From assembly GCF_000166355.1 (NCBI RefSeq), contig NC_014652.1, positions 2,652,501 to 2,716,500 on the forward strand: a stretch of 64,000 nt of DNA, in the 5' to 3' direction. Below are positions 52,217 through 59,657 of the stretch, one piece after another. The notes below the pieces were generated by a model. It was not told the DNA's origin and ran no database searches. It saw only the letters and a program-made list of their open reading frames with translations. The first letter of the stretch is position 1. Every line of letters starts with the position of its first letter. Source of the stretch: Caldicellulosiruptor hydrothermalis 108 (GTDB taxonomy: Bacteria; Bacillota; Thermoanaerobacteria; Caldicellulosiruptorales; Caldicellulosiruptoraceae). The position numbers were made by a program, and so were the translations under genes.

Positions 52217-52492
52217 ACACAGTTTTAGTTAGATTTCTATTGTGTTTTTGATTTTTCTGAAGTTCACGCCATCTTATGCTAAATTTAATTCTTCTTTGTA
52301 GCTTGGATTAATTATTCTTCAGCTATATTCTCTTTTTTATCCTTATCCAAATCTATCGGATGCATGTGTTTCAAATTAAAAAAGGAGCGAAATGAAATAT
52401 TATTTACATCTACTCCTGTATATTGTATTTTTGTTTATACATTTTATTCCATATATTTGCATGTACTTTGAAATATAAGGCATAATTTAGCT

Positions 52493-52673
52493 TTTGTATT
52501 TACCAATTGTTGTCGACCTGCAATCCCCCCAAAAACCCCCGGGGGTCGACAGCAAAAGGAAGTTTTTGGCATCCCTTGACTTTCAAAAGCTTTAGGGGTA
52601 TAATAGAAATAACCTACAGCAGTTTGAAAACTTAACCATTTGTTCCTTGTGATATTTTTCAAGCCATCTACGG
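52493..52673 (+). promoter_or_regulatory. CRISPR leader of array 3
   Basis: Same plan as the leaders at 15608 and 33423: GTCGACC/GGTCGAC inverted repeat, TTGACT and a TATAAT box 17 bases apart, and the conserved CTTAACCATTTGTTCCTTGTG end. Confidence 0.9.
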
Positions 52674-53032
52674 GTTTGTAGCCTCCCCTTTGGGGATTGA
52701 AACAAAACTAAGATTTGGGCTTGAAGGAGGAAGAGTTCAGTTTGTAGCCTCCCCTTTGGGGATTGAAACTAGCGTCAATAAACAGAAATTGGTTGTTAGG
52801 GTCTTGTTTGTAGCCTCCCCTTTGGGGATTGAAACAACATTAATGAAGGTAATATAGAAATAGCTTTTGAGTTTGTAGCCTCCCCTTTGGGGATTGAAAC
52901 AAAATACTATAGCAGAGCTCAGGCGATTGAAAGCTAGTTTGTAGCCTCCCCTTTGGGGATTGAAACACTTTTCACTTGCTCTTTCATATAATCTAATACA
53001 GTGTTTGTAGCCTCCCCTTTGGGGATTGAAAC
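52674..53032 (+). CRISPR. CRISPR array 3 (6 repeats, 5 spacers)
   Basis: Identical 30-nt repeats start at 52674, 52740, 52806, 52871, 52937 and 53003 (variant CCTCCCCTTTGGGG, as in array 1), with spacers of 35-36 nt. There is no degenerate last repeat; the sixth is perfect and abuts a truncated gene. Confidence 0.97.
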
Positions 53033-53439
53033 ATATGCTAAAACGTGCCAGACTTGTTTTCAGAGCGCTGATGGCTGCAAAGAGATACTTTAGAATAATC
53101 CCTGCTAAAAGAGGTCTGTGCCTGGTCTACAGATTCTCCATTTTATCCACTGTCTCAAATCCTGAACTTCCCGTAGATATAAACCAGCCAACAGAAATAA
53201 TTGAATATGAAGGTGTGAAGTGGTCCGTTGAAGAATTTGTTTCGCTTGTTGTCATCGGTGAAGTTGATGTGAACAGAATAAAATCAGTAGTCGAAAAATT
53301 TGAAAACAATTGGAAGAGGAAATACCCGAAATTAAGAGATAGAGAAATTCAAAAGTATATAAACAAAATAAAGGATGAAGATTTGGAAGAAATGAGGAAG
53401 ATTTGGGATGCTTTTGTAAATGCTGTAAATGGACAATAA
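53033..53439 (+). pseudogene. 5'-truncated copy of the gene at 59112, joined to array 3
   Basis: Starting at AAAACG, three to four bases after the last repeat, the sequence matches the gene at 59112-59657 to its end (KRARLVFRALMAAKRYFRIIPAKRGLCLVYRFSILSTVSNPELPVDINQPTEIIEY against the same with few changes). The first 55 or so residues, including MPIEDDYTTLFELIKSI, are missing. A frame can be read from the TTG inside the repeat, but there is no ribosome site. The family is unknown. Confidence 0.8.
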
Positions 53440-53464
53440 ACTCTCCTCAAGAGCAAACCAAGAT

Positions 53465-53514
53465 AAAAAAGCCACGCAGAGAACAAAGAAGATTTTTCGT
53501 CTCTGCCGTGGCTT
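53465..53514 (-). terminator. Terminator of csx1
   Basis: On the minus strand AAGCCACGGCAGAGA pairs with TCTCTGCGTGGCTT with one bulge, followed by TTTT. It lies about 30 bases past the csx1 stop. Confidence 0.8.
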
Positions 53515-53543
53515 AATTCTTACATAAATTTACAAACATCAAA

Positions 53544-54965
53544 CTATTCTATTCTATCTTTCAGCCAGCAGTTGATTACATTAAAATTGGTATTAAATGC
53601 ATATCTTACAAAAATTGTGCTGCCTTCTGTCCTTATCTCTGTTATATTTCTTTCAAATCCGCTGTGCGCAAAATAATTTCTGTCAATTGGCTCGCCCACC
53701 GGCTTTCCAGGATCAATTATCTTGTAAAGTCCTGTCCAGCTACCGATATCATCCATTTGTTCTAATATTTTTTGCGTATTTGATATTTCATTGCTGAGCA
53801 TAACATAGTTTGTAGGTACTCTGAATGTTGAATAAATCTCAAAAAAGTCTCTCTTGAGAAGATCCAGATCAATTCCTGTATCCTGACAGAACATAGTTAT
53901 ATTGTGCTTTTCCAGCACATTTACAATCCCAATGTAAAATCCCAAACTCAAAATTGCATCTATGTAAGCTCTTTTATTGAGGTTGGGAGACTTTTGATAA
54001 TCGCTGCAAAGCTGACCCTTGGCATGCTCAATTAGCTTGAAAATCTCTTCCTTTATCTCATCTACAGAGTGGTAGTGCTGATAGTAAAGATACAAAGGAA
54101 CGTTATTTTTTATGGCAGAAAACAAAAGGCAGAACATTTCTATCTTCTCTCTTAATTTCTTTCTTTTTTCTCTCACCTGCTGTTTGAGCTTTGCTGCCTC
54201 TTGCCCTTTTGTGCCGTTGTTTTCTGGGTCAGGATAAATATTTCTCAAAAATGAAAAGTTGTACTCTGCTGCCTCTTTTCGTTTAATTGGAGATGAGAAA
54301 AATGCCGTAAATCTTTGCTGCTGAATGTGTATCTCAAAACTTTTTGCTGAACTTCCTATAATCGGGTCAGAAAAAGTGATGCATATCTTTGGCACTTTGC
54401 TTTCATCAAGCCAATTCATAAGATTTGAAAAGACAGCAAAGTGTCTTGCAGCCTCCAAAATTGCAGAAATATAAATGTTGTGTCCGCTTGAAATGTCAAG
54501 GTAAAGATCTTCAAGTTCACCTTTCAAGTATCTTTCTATCATGTCAAAAAGAATCTCAAGCACAATATCATCATAGCTTGCATCAAGAAATGTTTCCATA
54601 TACTCACCAAGAGAGTGAACAATAAGCTTTTCGTCCCTGCACCTTTCAAGATCTATTCTATCTATAAACTCATCTGGATTTTTCAGGTAGTCCGATGGAT
54701 CTTTAAAGATGGCTGCAAGTTCTTCTTTCAAATTGGCTGGCTGAATGTATTCAGGAAGTCTACTGTTCAGAACAATGCTAACGGGATATATGACAACGGT
54801 TTTTGCCTCACAGCCTCTTTTGCGAAGAAAATCTCGCAACACAGTTGAAGAAAGTTCAGACTCTCCGCTCTCCTCAACTATCTCACCATTGAAATTTTTA
54901 ATATAAAACTTTTTAGTAGCTATTGCAGGATTATCCAGTCTCCCAACTTGGTATATTACTTTCAT
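53544..54965 (-). CDS. csx1: Csx1-type CARF-HEPN ribonuclease
   Basis: The 473-residue protein starts MKVIYQVGRLDNPAIATKKF. Its CARF half includes LEDLYLDISSGHNIYISAILEAARHF, corresponding to the D-x-T/S-H-G motif of the MJ1666/Csx1 family, and KICITFSDPIIG. The C-terminal helical half carries EPIDRNYFAHSGFERN, whose R-x4-H is the HEPN RNase active site. On binding cyclic oligoadenylate from Cas10 it should cut single-stranded RNA and slow the cell or phage. ATG 54965 follows GGAGAGGAG; the frame is open 12 codons more. It stands alone between array 3 and a DUF1848 gene. Confidence 0.85.
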   Translation of the reverse strand: MKVIYQVGRLDNPAIATKKFYIKNFNGEIVEESGESELSSTVLRDFLRKRGCEAKTVVIYPVSIVLNSRLPEYIQPANLKEELAAIFKDPSDYLKNPDEFIDRIDLERCRDEKLIVHSLGEYMETFLDASYDDIVLEILFDMIERYLKGELEDLYLDISSGHNIYISAILEAARHFAVFSNLMNWLDESKVPKICITFSDPIIGSSAKSFEIHIQQQRFTAFFSSPIKRKEAAEYNFSFLRNIYPDPENNGTKGQEAAKLKQQVREKRKKLREKIEMFCLLFSAIKNNVPLYLYYQHYHSVDEIKEEIFKLIEHAKGQLCSDYQKSPNLNKRAYIDAILSLGFYIGIVNVLEKHNITMFCQDTGIDLDLLKRDFFEIYSTFRVPTNYVMLSNEISNTQKILEQMDDIGSWTGLYKIIDPGKPVGEPIDRNYFAHSGFERNITEIRTEGSTIFVRYAFNTNFNVINCWLKDRIE

Positions 54966-55053
54966 TTGATTATCTCCTCTCCTCAGAAAAACATTTTGCA
55001 TTTATTGCTAAATTTTTCTTCAGTATAATTTAATTATACCCTATTTTCTCCTC

Positions 55054-55102
55054 TAAAAAAAGAAAAAGCTGCAAAGAGAAGTAGCAATAGCCCTCTTTAC
55101 AG
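55054..55102 (-). terminator. Terminator overlapping the end of the DUF1848 gene
   Basis: On the minus strand GCTGTAAAGAG pairs with CTCTTTGCAGC with a bulge and is followed by TTTTTC. Confidence 0.6.
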
Positions 55103-56197
55103 CAAAGTTCCCTGCTTTGTTTTTTTGAGATAATCCAAAATTTTTTCTACAAGCCAATTATTAGAATTATCTTCAAGAGAAATTTTTTCATATTCGTAAA
55201 AATCAAGCTGTGTCATTAATTCTTTTTGGTTTGCCTCTGCTTTCAAAATAGCTTCTTTGTCAAGTTTTATAGAGCCATCTTTTTCCCTTATTCTTATTTC
55301 ATCCTTTTCAAGATCAAGTCTACTACACAGAAGTGGTGAGTTGACATCATATTTTTTCGCATTTTTGAGGATTGAATTTCTGCTAAAATTTGCATAGCAG
55401 TAAGTGCAAAAGTGTTTGCATGTGTTGAATATCCCAAGGTCTATGCTCTGGACACATCCGCACGCTTGACGCTGGTTTTTGTCTTTTTTAAAGCTTGCTG
55501 TCCAGTAGGGGTCCTTTTCTCTTTTGAGCTGCAAAATAAGCTCGCCATCTACACAATGCGCTTTTTTTAGCCCCAGTTCTTCGACCGGTAGATCTTCTGC
55601 ACAGGTCTCAACACTGAGGTTATACTTTTTCCCAATGCTGCCCATCGCACCAAAGAGATTGTAAAGCTCTTCTGCCGCAAGATCTTTGGCATTTATTCTA
55701 TTTAACTCATCCACTGCCTTGCTGTAAAAGTCAACATAGCTTATTATGCACTTTTGCGTATAGGGTGAAAGCTTTTCGCAAAGCTCTTCGAACTTTTCTT
55801 TGTGGTATTCCAAATCCATCTTATCTGTGATAATAATAGGGTCATACCGCCAGATAACTCTCTTTTTGCCTATCATGTTTGAAAGCTCTATAAAGGTTTC
55901 GATGACCTCATCCTTCGAAGGAATGCCAGGCTCTATGTCTTTTCCATAAGGGGTAATTGTGAACTGAAAATAATAAGTGTATTCTTCCAGGTATTTGAGC
56001 TTGTCCAAAAAATTCTTGGGATTCTTTGTCCAGAAAACTATGGCATCAACATCTTTTGGATGGAGCGATACTGCAAAAACCTGAGTCAGTCTCATAGGGT
56101 TTCGGTACATTGCAAAACCTTCTTTTATTCTGTTTATAAACCAATCGCCATAAAAGGCTGGAATATCTGTCCTTCTACTTGCACTTATTATCACCAT
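55097..56197 (-). CDS. DUF1848-family protein with cysteine cluster
   Basis: The 366-residue protein begins MVIISASRRTDIPAFYGDWFINRIKEGFAMYRNPMR, the DUF1848 signature (SASRRTDIPAFYG). It has VDAIVFWTKNPKNFL and VIWRYDPIIITD, then a cysteine cluster QACGCVQSIDLGIFNTCKHFCTYCYANF containing CX3CX2C, which suggests an Fe-S cluster reminiscent of radical SAM and spore photoproduct lyase-like enzymes. The reaction is not known. The ATG at 56197 directly follows the preceding gene by 15 bases. It lies between csx1 and array 4. Confidence 0.8.
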   Translation of the reverse strand: MVIISASRRTDIPAFYGDWFINRIKEGFAMYRNPMRLTQVFAVSLHPKDVDAIVFWTKNPKNFLDKLKYLEEYTYYFQFTITPYGKDIEPGIPSKDEVIETFIELSNMIGKKRVIWRYDPIIITDKMDLEYHKEKFEELCEKLSPYTQKCIISYVDFYSKAVDELNRINAKDLAAEELYNLFGAMGSIGKKYNLSVETCAEDLPVEELGLKKAHCVDGELILQLKREKDPYWTASFKKDKNQRQACGCVQSIDLGIFNTCKHFCTYCYANFSRNSILKNAKKYDVNSPLLCSRLDLEKDEIRIREKDGSIKLDKEAILKAEANQKELMTQLDFYEYEKISLEDNSNNWLVEKILDYLKKTKQGTLL

Positions 56198-56212
56198 CTC
56201 AGCCCCTTTTTG

Positions 56213-56668
56213 CTAAACTAAACTAACATCAGCATTCTTAACAAGCACAAGCTGTGCACTTCTGTACTGATTCCACATCTCAAAATAGTTCTTTAACTCC
56301 TCTGGAACACTTTCCATGTCAATCTCACACTTTGAATGAGCACCACCAAAACAAAGGCTTGGGTCACTGTTGTATGGAAAGTAATATTTTAACACTGCGA
56401 TATTGTAATTGATCCAAAACTTGCGAGCCAAATAATCAAGGATTTCTCTTCCTTTTACTTCTTCAGGATTCCTCAAAGCATACTGTTGTGTGACGTTTGT
56501 ATCGTTGAAAATTATCATAGTAGATTTTGGTAATATCTCGAAAGCTTTTACAACAAATTTCTCAGCAAACCTCTTAACAAAAGCTACATCATAGTATTTT
56601 GCCATGTCTGAAAGAACGTACTGAAATGAGATGATATTGGGCTTTTCGCACCTTTTGATGCATGCCAA
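56213..56668 (-). CDS. Hypothetical protein, possibly 5'-truncated near the array 4 leader
   Basis: The frame gives up to 151 residues (MACIKRCEKPNIISFQYVLS, then FVVKAFEILPKSTMIIFNDT, ending QLVLVKNADVSLV). The only start is a TTG at 56668 without a ribosome site, and the frame stays open some codons upstream. It lies 87 bases from the leader of array 4, so the true start may have been lost when the array moved in. It is 15 bases ahead of the DUF1848 gene and so co-transcribed with it. No family recognised. Confidence 0.45.
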   Translation of the reverse strand: MACIKRCEKPNIISFQYVLSDMAKYYDVAFVKRFAEKFVVKAFEILPKSTMIIFNDTNVTQQYALRNPEEVKGREILDYLARKFWINYNIAVLKYYFPYNSDPSLCFGGAHSKCEIDMESVPEELKNYFEMWNQYRSAQLVLVKNADVSLV

Positions 56669-56754
56669 GCTGGGTTTTGTCAGCTTTTTCTTGCTATGTT
56701 ATTACATTTTTGTCCATTTTGCTTCGTGTATCTTGTGATTTCAGTTTTTAGCTA

Positions 56755-56933
56755 TTTTGCATTTACCAATTGCTGTCGACCTGTAATCCCCCCAAAAACC
56801 CCGGGGGTCGAGAGCAAAAGGCAATTTATGGCATGTGTTGACTTCCAAGAGCTTGTGGGGTATAATAGAAATAATCTATAGTAGCTTGAAAACTTAACCA
56901 TTTGTTCCTTGTGGCATTTTTCAAGACTTCTAC
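56755..56933 (+). promoter_or_regulatory. CRISPR leader of array 4
   Basis: Fourth copy of the leader: inverted repeat with one changed base (GTCGACC/GGTCGAG), TTGACT and TATAAT 17 bases apart, and CTTAACCATTTGTTCCTTGTG before the repeat. Confidence 0.88.
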
Positions 56934-56963
56934 GGTTGTAGCCTTCCCGTTGGGGATTGAAAC
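56934..56963 (+). CRISPR. CRISPR array 4, first repeat
   Basis: One repeat (variant CCTTCCCGTTGGGG, with a T-to-G change at position 2) follows the leader. It is followed by 495 bp of phage-like DNA instead of a normal spacer; the next repeat is at 57459. Confidence 0.85.
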
Positions 56964-57052
56964 ATTATTACGAAGATTTAGACACTTTAGAGCAAGAACT
57001 TGATACAAATATACTTGACAATTTTGAACTTGATGAGGAGGCACCATTTTGA
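56964..57052 (+). pseudogene. 3' end of a phage-like gene starting at a CRISPR repeat
   Basis: The frame runs out of the repeat as HYYEDLDTLEQELDTNILDN, then FELDEEAPF, to a TGA that overlaps the next ATG. It is acidic and 29 codons long. Its beginning is missing. Confidence 0.6.
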
Positions 57053-57288
57053 TGGTATATGAAGTTACTTATAACAATTCAAGACTTGTGTTTGAAGGAA
57101 AAGAAATTAACTATTTCAAGATTTTAGAGGCTTTAGATAAGCTTAGAGATTTGCGTGACTATATTGAACTGTTTTACACTGAGTATTCTGGTCTTCCTCT
57201 TACCTCCCTTCCATATGATGTTTTACTTGATATTTTTACAAACTATCTTGACTTTATAGGTGTACAAATAAAGGTTATAGGTAGGTAA
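57052..57288 (+). CDS. Small phage-like hypothetical protein
   Basis: The 78-residue protein (MVYEVTYNNSRLVFEGKEIN, then YFKILEALDKLRDLRDYIEL, ending in IGVQIKVIGR) starts at an ATG overlapping the previous stop (TGATG) with GAGGAGG upstream. It is complete. It is not recognised; position just before a recA-like gene suggests a phage replication or recombination accessory protein. Confidence 0.55.
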   Translation: MVYEVTYNNSRLVFEGKEINYFKILEALDKLRDLRDYIELFYTEYSGLPLTSLPYDVLLDIFTNYLDFIGVQIKVIGR

Positions 57289-57296
57289 ACTTTTTT

Positions 57297-57458
57297 ATGG
57301 GTGACAAGGCAAAAATAATTGAACTCATGAAAGCTATTAATAAAGCTAAAGGTGGAAATGTGATAGGTTTTTTGGTGAGATAGCACCAAAATATATTCCG
57401 GTAATTCCAACTCAATCACTAATTCTGAACAAACAGCTAGGTATTGGTGGATTTCCAT
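57297..57458 (+). pseudogene. 5' fragment of a phage recA-like gene, frameshifted and cut by a CRISPR repeat
   Basis: From ATG at 57297 the product reads MGDKAKIIELMKAINKAKGG, NVIGF, then after a one-base shift in a run of six T (near 57366-57371) FGEIAPKYIPVIPTQSLILN, KQLGIGGFP, where the repeat begins. This matches the N-terminal region of RecA, whose consensus has V-x-V-I-P-T-G-S-L-x-L-D-x-A-L-G-x-G-G-x-P just before the Walker A loop. The ATPase core itself is missing. Confidence 0.7.
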
Positions 57459-57583
57459 GTTTGTAGCCTCCCCGTTGGGGATTGAGGAGGGGAAGGGTCC
57501 CCCTCTTTGGGGATTGAGAGGGAGAGGGAACCTTACCTTTGGTGTTTGAGGTGTGGGAAAGGTTTCCTTTGGGGTTTGAGAGG
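57459..57583 (+). CRISPR. CRISPR array 4, distal repeat and spacerless degenerate repeats
   Basis: A nearly complete repeat starts at 57459. G-rich degenerate copies follow at about 57494, 57524 and 57555 with a period of only 30-35 bases, so practically no spacers are left. Confidence 0.65.
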
Positions 57584-57653
57584 AAGAAAATGAAGACTCT
57601 TCTTAAATAATTGAAATGGATTGTATATTAAAATTTTAACTTCAGGGAGAATA

Positions 57654-57694
57654 AAAAGATGCCAGGGAAAAAGAAACAGCTTCCCGGCATCTTT
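57654..57694. terminator. Terminator between array 4 and the convergent gene pair
   Basis: GATGCCAGGGAA pairs with TTCCCGGCATC with one bulge, with an A-run on the left and TTTT on the right, so it can work in both directions. Confidence 0.8.
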
Positions 57695-57716
57695 TATATG
57701 CAGTTTTAAATTGACA

Positions 57717-58073
57717 TCATTCCTCTATTATATCCTCTCCTTCATCTTCTAACCCTTCTGGATACATATCCTCAGGATCTGCGTAGTGGCATACATTAAA
57801 TGTTGTAACATCAACTGATGATACCGGTGAGTTGATCGGAAAGAGTGCCATTGTAAGAGAAATGCAACCTTTTTTCAAATCTTCTATTAGCATTTCAAGT
57901 CCTATTTTGTCTTTATCAAGAATAATTGTTTTAACTGGGGGAATTTCAAATTCTGATACTGAACAATCAGCGTCAAGACCAGCTTCATTATCAATTCCAG
58001 CTTGCTTAAGAGCTTCTTCATAAGGATCATAATCTCTTATCTTTTCCTTTATAACTTCAATTGCTTTTTTCAT
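57717..58073 (-). CDS. Hypothetical acidic protein coupled to a zinc-finger protein
   Basis: The 118-residue protein starts MKKAIEVIKEKIRDYDPYEE, has a compact middle (VSEFEIPPVKTIILDKDKIGLEMLIEDLKKGCISLTMALFP) and an acidic tail. Its ATG lies inside the last codons of the preceding gene (17-base overlap), which argues for translational coupling. There is no clear separate ribosome site. Not recognised. The pair with the zinc-finger protein could be a toxin-antitoxin-like or RNA-binding unit, but nothing proves it. Confidence 0.5.
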   Translation of the reverse strand: MKKAIEVIKEKIRDYDPYEEALKQAGIDNEAGLDADCSVSEFEIPPVKTIILDKDKIGLEMLIEDLKKGCISLTMALFPINSPVSSVDVTTFNVCHYADPEDMYPEGLEDEGEDIIEE

Positions 58074-58560
58074 CTACTGTTGACATGTAGACAATGCCAC
58101 ATTTTTTGCAAACCATATATGCAACATTTTCAAAATTCAGGGTGTATCCTGCCACTTTGACATTGACTCTTTTGCCCCATTCAATTTTCATCTCACCACT
58201 TCCGCATTCAGAACATATTGAAGGGGATAAAACTTTAATTAGAATGTTATCATACTTAAAGTGATCTTTCTTATCTATTTTGTCTTTTATAGTTTTTATT
58301 TTTGTATTCCAGCACTGGGCAGGATTGCAGCTTGAGTCTTTTTCTTCTTTGTTATTAGGGCAAAGTCCAACCCAGCCAGGACACTTTTTTGCCTGCAAAT
58401 ACTCTTTTGGCCTTTTGAAATTGCCAATTTCATCTTTTAATAGTTCTCTCAAGCTTGCAAATGTTCTCAAACTTTCTCCAACATAATCAATCAAAGTTTG
58501 TTCATAATAAGATTCATGCAGTTTTATTACACCATCTTCATCGATATAAAAATAACTCAA
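58057..58560 (-). CDS. Protein with C-terminal YgiT-like zinc finger
   Basis: The 167-residue protein begins LSYFYIDEDGVIKLHESYYE and has a first Cys group (KKCPGWVGLCPNNK, SCNPAQCW). Its end reads SICSECGSGEMKIEWGKRVNVKVAGYTLNFENVAYMVCKKCG, the YgiT/MqsA-type finger with two CxxC pairs flanking a small barrel. In MqsA this finger belongs to an antitoxin. TTG at 58560 follows GGTGGTGA; GTG at 58572 is possible. It is upstream of, and overlaps, the 118-residue gene. The shared motif at 58853 lies about 290 bases upstream. Confidence 0.6.
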   Translation of the reverse strand: MSYFYIDEDGVIKLHESYYEQTLIDYVGESLRTFASLRELLKDEIGNFKRPKEYLQAKKCPGWVGLCPNNKEEKDSSCNPAQCWNTKIKTIKDKIDKKDHFKYDNILIKVLSPSICSECGSGEMKIEWGKRVNVKVAGYTLNFENVAYMVCKKCGIVYMSTVDEKSN

Positions 58561-58589
58561 CCCTATCACCACCTTGGTTCTTTGGTTCT

Positions 58590-58721
58590 TTATATCCTAA
58601 AAAAGCCTTTAATAATTCCTAAGATAAATCTAAACATTAAATATAAAATTCCAAGCGAAATGAGTATTAGCGGCAGGAGGATTGGAGCAAGGATAATCAA
58701 GATAATGACGGCAATCACCAT
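58590..58721 (-). CDS. Small hydrophobic membrane peptide
   Basis: The 43-residue peptide is almost entirely hydrophobic: MVIAVIILIILAPILLPLIL, then ISLGILYLMFRFILGIIKGFFRI. AGGTGG lies 11 bases before the ATG. It may be co-transcribed with the zinc-finger gene, 30 bases downstream. Same size class as the peptides at 2652 and 43653. Function unknown; a coding role is plausible, not proven. Confidence 0.45.
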   Translation of the reverse strand: MVIAVIILIILAPILLPLILISLGILYLMFRFILGIIKGFFRI

Positions 58722-58852
58722 CCCATCTTTTGCCACCTCTCAAGGTAAAACATTTTTCATCTAAGCTTTAATAACTCTATTTTTCTTATACCCTCATCAC
58801 ACTTTATTTCTCACATACAGTTTACAACCAGCCACATTTTTGATCAACTCCA

Positions 58853-58868
58853 AAATTTATGCGAAGTT
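58853..58868 (-). promoter_or_regulatory. Shared motif AACTTCGCATAAATTTTG upstream of the zinc-finger gene group
   Basis: Third copy of the motif, on the minus strand, in sense orientation to the genes at 58721, 58560 and 58073. See 33304, 50678 and 59010. Confidence 0.55.
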
Positions 58869-59009
58869 TAAAGATCAAATTTATCAGGTGAGATTAAAAA
58901 TTTATTTCACCATGAATTTTTGCCATAAACAACACAGCCTCAAATACTTTATTCTCAAGGAATTACTGCACAATTGAGAAAATTACAGTTTAAACTCTAA
59001 TCAAAAATC

Positions 59010-59028
59010 AACTTCGCATAAAAATTTG
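59010..59028 (+). promoter_or_regulatory. Shared motif AACTTCGCATAAAAATTTG upstream of the gene at 59112
   Basis: Fourth copy, on the plus strand, about 85 bases before the start codon, in sense orientation. It faces the third copy 150 bases away. Confidence 0.55.
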
Positions 59029-59111
59029 TCTTTCCAAAGAGAATAAAACTCAGTTAAAATAACCTTCGCTGCTGCTTGCAGCAAAAAAAAAATTAAAGGG
59101 AGATGGTAAGC

Positions 59112-59657
59112 ATGCAGCGAAAATCACTTCTTGAAAAGCTCTCATCAATAAGATTTCGCCAATACGTTTTGCAAGAAGAAGGTTTAAACTCCTGGTGGGA
59201 TTTTAGAATGCCAATTGAAGATGATTACACTACACTGTTTGAGCTGATCAAATCAATAAAACGCGCAAGGCTTGTGTTCAAAGCTTTGATGGCATGCAAA
59301 AGATACTTTAGAATAATTCCTTCAAAAAAAGGTCTGTGCCTTGTCTACAGATTCTCCATTCTCTCAACAGCAAAAAATCCAGAACTTCCAGTTGACATAA
59401 ATCAGCCAACAGAAATAATAGAATACAACGGCATAAAATGGTTTGTCGAAGAATTCGGTTCTCTTATTGTCATCGGTGAGGTTGACGTAAACAAGGTTAA
59501 AAGAATTGTCGAAAAACTTGAAGAAAACTGGAAGAAAAGATATCCAAAGATAAGAGAGAGGGAAATTAAAAAGTATATTGACAGCATAAAGAATGAAAAC
59601 ATAGAAGAAATGCAAAAAATGTGGGATTCATTTGTGGATGTTGTAAATGGAGACTAA
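59112..59657 (+). CDS. Conserved protein of unknown function, intact relative of the fragment at 53033
   Basis: The 181-residue protein starts MQRKSLLEKLSSIRFRQYVL, then MPIEDDYTTLFELIKSIKRARLVFKALMACKRYFRIIPSKKGLCLVYRFSILST, then PVDINQPTEIIEYNGIKWFVEEFGSLIVIGEVDVNKVKRIVEKLEENWKKRYPKIREREI. It has a basic, aromatic middle and a charged helical end, with no membrane segment, which would suit nucleic-acid contact. ATG at 59112 has GGGAGATGG 5 bases upstream; the ATG at 59103 has no spacing. The shared cas-operon motif precedes it, and a truncated copy is fused to array 3. No known family recognised. Confidence 0.65.
   Translation: MQRKSLLEKLSSIRFRQYVLQEEGLNSWWDFRMPIEDDYTTLFELIKSIKRARLVFKALMACKRYFRIIPSKKGLCLVYRFSILSTAKNPELPVDINQPTEIIEYNGIKWFVEEFGSLIVIGEVDVNKVKRIVEKLEENWKKRYPKIREREIKKYIDSIKNENIEEMQKMWDSFVDVVNGD

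Larger units (their letters stand above)
56964..57458. mobile_element. 495-bp phage-like segment between two CRISPR repeats
   Basis: It begins and ends exactly at repeats. It contains the 3' end of one gene, one complete small gene and the 5' end of a recA-like gene, all on the plus strand and tightly packed as in a phage. Confidence 0.75.

Noticed and set aside
58722-59111. Search for a gene in the gap before 59112
   Set aside because: Only the two facing AACTTCGCAT motifs and AT-rich DNA were found; no frame with a start and ribosome site.
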